Positions 50,501-61,395 of a stretch of DNA of 64,000 nt are shown here, one piece after another. Each line of letters opens with the position of its first letter. Positions within the stretch are counted from its first letter, which is position 1. The DNA lies in contig OZ038422.1 in assembly GCA_964036155.1 (NCBI GenBank), forward strand, positions 42,555,201 to 42,619,200, given 5' to 3'. Source of the stretch: Diploscapter coronatus. Taxonomy: Eukaryota > Nematoda > Chromadorea > Rhabditida > Rhabditidae. The position numbers were made by a program, and so were the translations under genes. The notes beneath the pieces were generated by a model. That model was not told where the DNA came from. It ran no database searches and saw nothing but the letters and a program-made list of their open reading frames with translations.

Positions 50501-53500
50501 CATGCAGAATATTTCGGTTTCAGACATGAAAATTCGAGTCTCACAGCCAGCAGAAATAAAGAATCGCCATTCAACTATCAAACAAAATTCATTGCTTTTT
50601 CTTTCACAATTCTTCACACATTCCACAATGCAGAAATCAGACGCAAAACAAGTTCCATCACTCTTCCTCTTCTACTCTCAATATCTCTGCAATTTCCGTA
50701 TTCTTTCTTCTGTTGTCTCTTATAACCTTCACCCATCTTTTCTATTTTATTGCCTTATCAAAAATCAATAACCGAGTACTCAATTCTCTTATCAAAAAAT
50801 AGCACTGCATTTTATGTCGCTTTTAGGATGTTGTGTTTTTGACAGGAAAAATGACATTTTTCAACAAGTTGAACAAAACTATCGATATGACAAAAGAAGG
50901 AGGAAATGACTATAAAAAGTGAATTACAAAATGCAGCGCAGTGAAGCTGACTCAGAAACGCCTACAGAGGACAATGGAAGTTGAATCGATTGGTGCATCA
51001 GAGAGAATGCACATAAAATCAGCCTATTACGCAAAACATTGATCGACCATGAATAAGCCTATTTGTCAATGGAAAAAAATGAAAAATGACGTACCCATTT
51101 TGCGAAGTCTTTGCGTGAGTTTTTCCATTTGGGATGGGTTGTGTGGCTCCCGCGACTCTCTCGGTTCGAATAGCTGTTCTTTTCGGATTTCATCGTTCAT
51201 CGAGGAATTCTGTGGAGGTGGGCGGACATTGCTTCCGTTTAGAGACAAAGAGCTGTTTCCTCTGAAATCATATCCCGTTTTTTTTTCTTCTTCTTTTAAT
51301 TGGAAATAATTTGAATTTGATACCTGGATGGAGACGGGCCCGGTCCGAGAGGAATTTCGAGGCTCCTGCCAGGCACGCTGCTGGGAATGACTAGCGATCT
51401 CAATGGTCTGTCGGACATGGTGGTCATTGCACTGCGAACGCTCCTTCGGTCGTCCTCGTCAGAGGAGCTGTTGTTGAATGGGGGAATGGGGAATGGGGCG
51501 GCCGAGTTGTTGGACGGACTAGGCGAGGGCAACACCTCTACGGGAATCTTCTGGGGGAAACCGTTGGTGCGTCTTGGCATCGCTGCATTAGGCAGTGGGT
51601 GGGAGGTGTGAGAGGTGGTGGCCGGACCTGACCCATTAGCGACAGGGACAGAGGCTGTGGAGAGGGCTGGCGACGGAGACGGGGCTGCGAAGAATGGGTC
51701 AGAGGGGTCACCCCCAATGGGAGACACTCGGCCCGAGCTGAAACAGCCGAATAGTTGTACCATTCAAAGGAATGATTGGGGATTGGGGGGGGATCGACAC
51801 TGCAGCTGAACAACGAGACAGAGGGACGCAGGCGAACAAGGATGAAGGGCGGGGCCAGGCAGAGAGGAGAGAACTGTTTGCTGCTTGACTGTTGCTGCTG
51901 TTGCTGCTGCTGCTGCTGCTGATTGCAGAGAGACAGATTATAAATCAATCAATATGGTGATAATGCGAATTGACACGCACTTTGCAGATGAATAGAGACA
52001 AAGAGAACGCTGATTGAATTGCTGAATATGATAAGCGTAGAAAATACACCAGAGGGTTGCCTATCTTTCGCTTTCTGTGCTGCTGCTGCTGCTGCTGCTT
52101 CGACGGCTGAATGGGACAATTCAATGGGAGGAGTCGAATTCTCCCCCCTCCTTCTTCGATTCGTTCACTATTTCCTCATCTCATGTATTGCTAATTTCAT
52201 TCCCATTGTGAGTGTGGTAATCTATGCATAGGGCGTGGTCATCCGTTGTCAGACTAAGAAAAGCAGCAGAAATATGGAGGTCAGTTGCGAGATGAAACGC
52301 GAGAAAAGGCGTGCGCGCGTATCTTTCAGATTTTCTCCCAGCAATTAGCGACCAGCCGATGCGCAGCTTGCGGAGGGGGAATGGCAAAAACTCGGCAGAT
52401 CGGATAGAATCGCAGAAGGGAAATTTGCTTATGAAATAAGCCGCTAAGGGAAGGAACGGGAAAGGACAGAGGAACTGAAAGCGAAATGGAAGAAAACAGC
52501 CCTGTACGTTACATTGTCACTTCGAATCACTGTTGTCTGGCAGAGGATGGGCTTTGCAGGAAAATAACTGGAAGAGAGGAGATAAGGTCAACGCAGAAAT
52601 TAGAATCCCACGCACGCACGCGCTAGATAAACAATCATACAGTCAGTGATAAATGATAAATGTGGAAGATGATAAATATTGATCATTGGGATTAGAAACT
52701 GATGTAGGTAGCAAATGAAGAATGAAGAAAATAGCTAGAAATTCTTGCAACTTCTCTGCAAAAAAACATGAAATAGGTTGTGTTAAATTGGAGTTGTTCT
52801 TCAATTCGTTCATAGATCAGGGAAAATGAAACGGTTGCAAAAATGTTAATTTTCAGAGACGCTCTTATTTTACTCGAAAGATTCACGGATTGAATGGTAT
52901 TATATCGCTGCTATCGAGTCATTTTGAAATGAAGCAAAATAAGAGAGAAATGAAAATTCGCAGAAGTTGGACAACAAAATTCAGACAAACAGGCGGATAT
53001 AATCAAAAACAGTATTTTCTCTAATCGAAGATCTCTTTAGTCTTTATTTTATACAATGTATGTATGTATAATTTCAAAATTAACGCAAGAATTACTTCAT
53101 GCGTCTAATGAAATTTTGAAGGAATATCACTTTTGCCAATTCAACTTTGATGAAAATACTTTTTTAAAAAATCATAAATCAGAGCCTTCAAAATAATCAA
53201 ATTAGGAAATCTCCTACTAGAGAGAATACAGAAATTTTATGCTTACCGATAATAACATCGCATATTATCTTTAGGCCGAAAGAGAGACGAAAGAATGTAG
53301 AAGATACAAATTTTGAAGTCTGGAAAGTGTTCGACTGACAGAAATGCAGAATGCAGAAATGACAGAGATTTGGCACTGGAATGACGAAAGAAACGAGAAT
53401 CTCAGAACATGCAAAAATGACAGGAAAAGAGGAAAAATCTGCAAAGAAACTAAACCTGAGCAAGTCTTTCTTTTCCTCGTCTTTTCAGTCTATCTGCTCA

Positions 53501-56500
53501 CTTTTCTGCATCTTTATTCTCACTCAAAATTGCTTACTCTCTAGTTTTTCAAGCTTTTTCGATTTTTGGCTATTTTTTCCGATTTTTGTAAGAAGATCCT
53601 TTCTGAAAGAGAGTTCAATGTGTCTCTAAAAGCGAAACTTTCTGGCTTCTTTTCCCCTCATCATTTTACACTATCTTCCTGATAGCAACTTTTTTATTTA
53701 TCTGCTTCGCATTTTTATTTTTTGCTGATTATCTTTCTTGACGGCTTTAATTTCGTTTTCCGTATCTTATGACTTGGGAATCGCGAATTCATGCTCAGGT
53801 TTGCTCTCAAACATCATATCATACGATTTTACGCCTCTATCTCTCATCACAGAAAGACGAGTTGTCAAGCCTTTCAAACATTTCAAGAGGAAAATGTTAA
53901 GGTTCATTCGAAAAATTTAGAAATGAAAATTCTCGCGATTTACATGCTCGTTCGTTATTGTAAAGTAGCAGGGGAGCATTGAGATTAGCTACAAAGTTTG
54001 GATAAAGAAAAAGGATGTCAAACAAAGAGAAGCAATGTTCAGAAATAAACTGAAATTTTAGGATGCTACGTGAGTGTGATCTTCAAAGAAATTTCATAGA
54101 TTTTCGAAAGTTAGATTTTATAACTTTGGAAAAAGATACTTGTGTTAGACTGCAGTAATTTCAAATAGGATTAGCATACGTTGAAGCTAAAGAGACAATG
54201 TATGAAGCGCGTCGTTTTTTTTTAGGAAAAAATATCAAAGCAAAGAAAAATACGGTAAAACGCGTATATATCCCGTTGTTCAGCTGTTTTCTACATAACA
54301 AAGAGTAAATCTAAAAAGAAAAAAATGGCCAACCTGAACGTCCTTCTGACGGCCCCGGGTGTTGTGGGGAAATCGCTGAATCGTCGGTCGATTCGCCTGT
54401 CGAATTCGGGCATCGGAGGAAAACCGTCACGTCTTTCCGAGGGGGAAGACATCGAATGCGATGGGTGAAGGGACGATGGCATGTTGTCACTCTGAAAATT
54501 GATCAGTTTATAACACGAAATAGCATTTTTCAGGATATGGTATTTAGGGAAAAACGTATTTTTGGATAAACAAAATCGTTATTACTTAGAATTTAGTCAA
54601 TTTTAATTATTTTTAAAGACGATATTGTGCTTCGAATCAAATTATCACAAAGAGAGGAGTGTATTTGAACAAAGAACCAAAAGAAACAGCCATTGCTTAC
54701 GATACGACTACCTGACAAATGATTATGATAACAATATTAAAAAATCAACAAAAGTTAGATTTGGCTTTTTCAGATTCAAAAGAATGGCGATTTGAGTAAC
54801 TTCGACAATAATATCGAACTAACTCGAAAATCTCCAATCATGTAATTCGATAGGTTGAGACCTTAGAAAAGAAAAAAAGGGAAGAATGAGCGCTTTTTTG
54901 AGAGTTGACATCTGGCTGATTCCTTCGCTGCCTGCTGCATGACATGAGGATATCAGGCAAGCAGATTATTCAGACATAGAAATGTTTACTTGTTTTCGTG
55001 AAATCAGAACATGAAGAAGCAGAATAAAAATAAAATCGGCAAACACAAATTGCAAAAGAGAATTCAATCATAACCGTCTGAATATCAAAAATGATACACA
55101 AAACATCGTTGTGATCAGGAGCGCAAGAAGCTTTCATTTTAAAGTAGTCAAAATTGAAGTGCAAATTGTTGAAAAAATTCATCACTCCAGATTATGATTG
55201 AAAAGTTTCATGTCTGACGATTGAACTTCTTCCAAACATGCTAATTTTTCTGAATTTTCTTCCAAATATTTTTCAGTAGAGAAATTTTTTTTTTTCAAAA
55301 ATTCAAAAAAATGCTCGACCTTTCCATCGATGACTTTGATGGGGATGTGTCTGACTTGGCCGGTCATATTGAGTGCGTCGTCACATGAATTTATCCTCCT
55401 GACAGGCTCGAATCGGTCTCGGAATCCGACTGGAAAGAGACGTCGTTCTGAAGATTCAAAATAAATTTTCGAAAACTAGTCTATAATATCTGAATGATGT
55501 AGGAAATTACAAATCAATAATAAGTGAAATATTGTCAGGTAAGCTGTTTGACTGATAAATAGAAAGATATGAATCTTTTCTGAGTTTTTTTTTTTGCATG
55601 TTTTCCACATTTTTCTTTTGACACATGCTTTGAATATGGCTAAATTTCAGCACGTAGTTTAACATGAAATTGGAACTTGTCAAGTCAAGGGCAAAAACAA
55701 GACAAAAGTGGGCTGTTCGGGTGATTTGGGGCAAGACGAGTGACAACTGGCTTTCCCCTTCAGAAAGAACTTGTTACTTACAAAACGAATGAGAAGTGTT
55801 TGAAACGAGATTTCTAATTATGGTCGGGACTGGTCAATTACTCGATCCGTTAATTCTCATTTAAATTGGAGACAAACCTGGGATGTTGAAGAAATTCCTG
55901 TCGAAGGGCGAGTCGAAAGGACTGGCTCTGTGGTTGAACATGAAGAAATCCTCGAATAGCGGGTTTGCCACTTGGAAAAACTGAAACATGACATCATTAC
56001 CAGTTTTGTAAAAAAAAAAATGCTTGATCCTGTAAAATATCGAGTACGCGTATTTTCAAAGGCCGATCAATTAAGCCAAAATAAACTACACCTGAATATT
56101 ACACACCATTTTAGATTATTTGGCGAAATTTCAATATAGGAAAGGAATACTTTCACATATTCGAATCGTCCGTGTCATTTATTTTGTTCTAATTAATTAG
56201 CCATTAGCAACAATGTCTTGGAAAGTAAATAGTCATGTAGGAAAAATGAAATCTTGTCAAAATGCATAAATACTCTCTTTTGACAATTGAAAGCATCGAA
56301 AGGTCATGAAGAATGACAAAAATTAGAAATCAGTGAGGTGACGAAATGAGAAATGCTCAGAAAGAGTTACAAAGAAATGCAATTTCGTTCCTTCCGCTCA
56401 CAATTCTTAATTGGTCTAGAGAAGTTTGGTGGGTTCTTAACTTTCCCGCATCTCGTTTTCTTTCGAATTGCCAGATCGCCTGTCTGATTGCAAATTATCA

Positions 56501-59500
56501 TTCCCTTACAGCATTTCCTGTCAAATTCCTCTTCCCTCGTGTACAGAAGTTGATTTGCTTGGCTGCACTCATTTGCCCTCTTCTCTGTCTTGCTGCATCC
56601 CCCCGTCCATTTCTGCCAATTGGGCCTGCATTCCCCGTACTTCAATCGATCAATTAGCGGCCAAAATCGCGCAATTTCTAATCAAATGGCCGGCGAATTT
56701 GCCGCAATCGCCACAAAAACGACCCGATTCGAGGAGGAAAACTGTCACTGACAAGAGGCTTTTTCAATCGAAGAAACAAGAAGATTAAAGATGTTGTAAA
56801 GCGAGTGGAAAAAGGGACATTCGACATTTGAATTGAGTGGAATACGGAAATGCAGAAAGAAGACTGGGAAAAACAACCGACTACCAGCGATCATTTTCGA
56901 TTTCTTCAAATTACAGTGAAGAATATTGCTTTTCTGCATTTGTACATCAAAAATTGAAAGATTATTCATCCGGTTTTCATGTTGTCTTTTATGTGGAGAA
57001 ACAGCAGACAATTTTGGTGCAGAGTTTGATTTTCCAACAATAGCGAACAACTGTCAATATTGATATAGAAATTTTCTCCTCAAAAGAGTACGAAAATCTC
57101 TTTTAAATTTTTAGAAAAATGATGAATGTATCCGAAATAATGGGAGATTCTGACTAGAAGGATATTTTAATGAAAATCTTAACCGATATTTCGAAAAGAT
57201 CTGGTTAAGAGGAATATCATTAGTACCCAAATGAATTAGATGAGAGAATATGCACAAAGCGGAACCGCCCTCTGGAAGAAGAAGCAGCCATAAATGAATT
57301 CCCGAAGGAAAAAAGCACAGATAGATAATTCAATTATCTCTTCCAAAGGAATACCGAAAAACTGAACCAAAACCGAAAATATGAACAATTTGTTTGCGTT
57401 TTAACGAATTTTTTTCTCAGAAGCTCAGTAATTTGATTCGAGCGCAAGTGTCGAAATTACTTTATCTTTTTTCCTAGAAAATTAAGAAAGCAAAACTTTT
57501 TTCAAAGAATTTGGGAATTGTTAGAAAAAAAACTCAAAAATATAACAGGAAAGAATTCGATAAGATTAAAAATTATACATCTCCATCAGTCGTACAGCGA
57601 CAGTGCTGCAGTGCTGTTATTGCAGAACTACGAAGGTAGGGGCAGAGAGATTGCATAAACCCACAAACCCACATATACAGAATATACAGGACAGGGTGAT
57701 TCAGATTCTGTCAAAGGGGGGAGGAGAGAAAAGGATAGACAAGATAATCCGTGAAAGGCAGGGGACGTCCAAGGACTACCCTATTTGGATGCAGCAGAGA
57801 GGCAGAATGGACGATGCATTATTCAGTCAAACAGAAAAGGAATGCGAGAATGCTGACTGGCTGAATGACCTGTAGAGGCACAATAGACGAGGGAATACAC
57901 GCAATCAAAGCAAAATGAAATGACTTGGAAAGAAGTAGAGAAGGAGAAAGAGCACAGAGAGATGAGAGAGGACAAAGATGCAGAGGACGTGAGAAAATAA
58001 AAAATGAGGACCGAATTGGAAAAGTAACTAGAGGACTAGAGAATGGAGGAAGAACCCAAAGAAATGACGAAATGCAATGAAATCAAAGTTAGAAGGGGCA
58101 AAATATAGAAAGACACCCGGACAACGCCCTGTTTTCATCTTTAACTTCACACGAATCACGCTATCTTTCACCAACTTCCTCCTTCTCTCATCTCTCTAAC
58201 CATACATCTCTTTATCACTCATTTCCCATCTTTTTCCTCTCTAATTCACTCACTATTTCCGTTCCCTTTATAACTATCCAAGCTGACTGTCCCGTTCTAT
58301 GCATTTTGACAGCGAAATCACAAAAAACATAAAGTCCGTCAAAACGAGGAAAATGAGCGAAAATATGACCGCAAAAATTCGAGGAATGAATCAGCGCGCG
58401 AATATTGAATAGGAGAATGAAAGGAATAACGAAAGAAAGGAAGAAAAGCTATCAATGAATGAATTCGTTGAAATGATTTTTATGAAAAGCAGACTGACCA
58501 AAATGCATCAATTCTAAAGGTATGAAGGACTCAACCACCTCCATCGAATGATAAAAAAAAATCTCGAGCATTCATACGTCAGAATCAGGCATTTAATGTC
58601 ATGGAGGTAGATAAAAATGATAAACATTGTGAATTTCTGCGAAAAAAGGAGAAGGGTACTTTGAAAAACTTTCAGAATCGATAATTTTAAAACAATCGAT
58701 GCCTGATTGCGCGCGGGTGTCGAAACTCGAAAAACAAAGACAATATTTCGCGATTTCAAAAGTCCCCAAGTCAAATAAGAATGTAATGATCAGTCTGACA
58801 CATGTTTTGGCTTCTGCTGCATAAAAACAAGAAAACCAATTATTTCGCAAGATAGACGAGAAAATCAAAAATAATAAAGGACTCGCAAAAATTAACGCAA
58901 AATTCTGAAAAATCAATAAAAGTCAGAAGCTCTTTCCACCGGAAACATTTTGAGTCTGAAGACTTTTTAGTGTTTAGATTTAGGGTTGTTTGGGACTCGG
59001 GAAGTCGAGTCTCAAGTGGAGAAGAGAAGCGTCAAATAATCACTGGAAAAGCCGTTTGGAAGGTGGGAAATATTGGGATAGAATAATAGGGTGCAGAGAA
59101 GTAGAGGGGACTTAGAAAAGGGAAGTGTTAACAAAAACCATCTCTTTTCGCCAGACAATCGCCTTCTCTCCTTGCGCACCGCTAACTACCGTTACTTCAA
59201 TCGACTTCCTTTGTATCTTTTTCTTCTCTTCAAAGCTCTTTTCTTCACTCACTATTCTTTCCGTCTTTTTTCTCATTCTAGCATGCACAAATGCACAGGA
59301 AGAGATGCACGGATTGCTCGTAGACTCTCCGCAAAAATCAGCTGTTCTCTAGCTTATCTTCTATATTTTCTCCATACTCTCTAACCAAAAGACTACCTGT
59401 ATTTCTGCTTCTTCCTACTTTTAGCAAATACAAGATGATTCGAATTACAGACCAAAGACAATCAACAAATTTGTCGATGTATTCAAAGGAACTTTGCTGG

Positions 59501-61395
59501 ACAGTCAACTAGACTCTTCCGGCATGAAAAACTACAGAAAGTTATTTCTACAGAAAAAATCGACGAAACTCCGATACAAAAAGGAAACAATATTATCCCC
59601 ACCTAAAATTTTCAGCAAAATTGCAACAATCCAAAATTAGCCGAATTAAAATGGCAAAAACTCTTCTACACACCGATACCGCACCAGAACCTTTGTGTTA
59701 ACTGAGGCGAGGATAATTTAATTTTAGTTTTTGCTGCCAAATCGAAGACAGAAAAAGGGGAATTTCGATGAAATTTTGATAGAAATCTCTCGGAAAATGA
59801 TGGAATGACTAATGATTTCTATGTCGAATTCGCAGCTTTTTATGTCGAATTTCTCGAGTTTCGCAATTTTCGACGCATATTTCCATAAAATCGTCTTCGC
59901 GCATCGAGAAGAGAGAAATGTTATAGATGAAATGGAAATGAAGAAATGGACTATAAATTCCCCATTTGAGTGGTCAAAGGGCGCCGCCCCGACACTGGAC
60001 CACGCCCTTCCTGCCTTTCCTGGTCTGTCTCATCTGCCCTTCTTTCCCTCTTTATCATTGATCAAAATCTGTTACATGATTCCCCATTCCCTAATCAAGC
60101 TGCAATTCACCGAGACAAATCATCTGTCGCAGCGAAAATAAGCCTGACTGGGTGTGTCTAATTCCACCAAAATCGCATTATCGATTTTTTGCGGCACAAG
60201 ATATCTGGATAATCTCAGATCACAAATTTCGAATGAGATAATGCATGACTTCGAGAATTTTGAATTCCGAAAATTCCCATTTATAAAATTCAGTGACAAA
60301 ATGAAGGTAAAGTGGTAGATGTTTAGAATAGGAAGAAAAAAATCGTTAAATACAGGGCAAAGAATTCGGATAACAGGGAAGTTGTCTCCCTTCCTTTCAT
60401 GTGACTATTTACTCTTCAAGACGATCGCGCGAAATTCGAAATTCACCCCGAAAATAACCGTTTCGCGCGAATATTTGGTCAGTTCGTGTACAGGAAACGG
60501 ATTCTTTATAATGGATTAAGAAAAGGAAAGAAGAAAAAATCAATAAGAATGAAAATGACTGACCGAATCACCCTTGTCGTTGGGCATTCCTGGGGTTTCC
60601 TGAGAGGAATCGTCCTCGAATCTCTGCATGACTTCCAGTCGATTGGCCGGCACTACGCCTTGGTAATTGCGAGAATCCGCACAGATCCACCAACCTGGTC
60701 CAACTTCTGTAATTAAAGGAAAAAATTATTCCAAGAAGTGTTTTCAAAAATTATTTTCAGTCATTAAAAGCCGAGATAAAACAATTACGATTCCAAAAAG
60801 TATTGAGAGATCATTTAGAATTCTACTTTCAAGTTGTACAATTTCATCACCTATGATTGAAATTAAAAAAAAAATCAGAAATAAAAATTATTTTTTCTCT
60901 CCTTTGAATTATCATTTTTAGAAGATCTGGACGAATGAAAATGAAAGCACATCCCAAACAAATAAAGCGATTTTCCTATCAATTAGCGTTTCTTCGCTCT
61001 CTTCTCATTCTCACATTCAGTCATTAACATAGTCAATTAGCACCTTTTTCCCTGCTAAATGAGCAAAACAATGTAATTTTATGGTCATTTTTTGCAATCA
61101 AAATTGGTCGAAAGGCGCATTATTACTTAGTCAAATCAATTTCTTTGCTGCAGGTGATCTAACAAGGAACTAAGTACTTAGTCTTGTATTTGAACGAAAG
61201 TGTAGAAGGCAGATCTTTGCTTGCATCCTTACAACATCCTATTCGAATTTTGAAGTTTGAAAACTTGAAGGTGGATTTGAAAAAGAACTACAAACCTGAG
61301 TCTTTGCTCAGCACCCGCAAAATATCGCCTGCTTCAAAGCAAAGTTCCTCGGGGTATTCGGCTACGTTCGAATACACGGCACGGGCCAAGGATAT
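44531..61395 (-). CDS. CAS-family scaffold protein (p130Cas/BCAR1/NEDD9-like), 5' end missing
   Basis: Twenty exons from 5': 61395-61296, 60706-60564, 55980-55878, 55447-55320, 54491-54334, 51737-51324, 51261-51095, 49902-49589, 49379-49312, 49263-49035, 48742-48615, 48057-47955, 47763-47610, 47376-47192, 46677-46457, 46320-46167, 46051-45800, 45689-45438, 45027-44872 and 44629-44531. All join in phase; 1175 residues. Residues 2-62 are an SH3 domain (ARAVYSNVAEYPEE, GWWICAD, GVVPANRLEV) very like that of p130Cas. Residues 1008-1175 match the CAS C-terminal FAT-like domain: DYAYLDD, DRQLVRFYAPQ, AHKLIYIGDS, KSAADEYPD. Between them is a long Ser/Pro-rich segment, then helical regions (about 652-800) in the place of the Ser-rich four-helix bundle. 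CAS proteins link integrin/FAK/Src signalling to adhesion and actin. The first coding exon (a few residues with ATG) was not found. Confidence 0.92.
51738..54333 (-). other. CAS intron with possible alternative start and CAG repeat
   Basis: Just upstream of the exon at 51737 an ATG at 51763 continues in frame through the acceptor (MVQLFGCF then SSGRV), so transcription from within this intron could make an isoform without SH3. A CAG run on the minus strand (51890-51920) and a GCT run at 52078-52098 are low-complexity. Otherwise nothing. Confidence 0.45.
55981..60563 (-). other. CAS intron, 4.6 kb
   Basis: No exon recognised. The plus strand is purine-rich at about 57880-58100 and switches abruptly to pyrimidine-rich at 58130-58290. 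Confidence 0.5.

Noticed and set aside
55182..55367. Open frame continuing past the CAS exon into KVEHFFEFLKKKN
   Set aside because: Ends at a stop; splicing at the GTCGAG donor (55320) gives perfect phase with the next exon. A truncated isoform remains possible.
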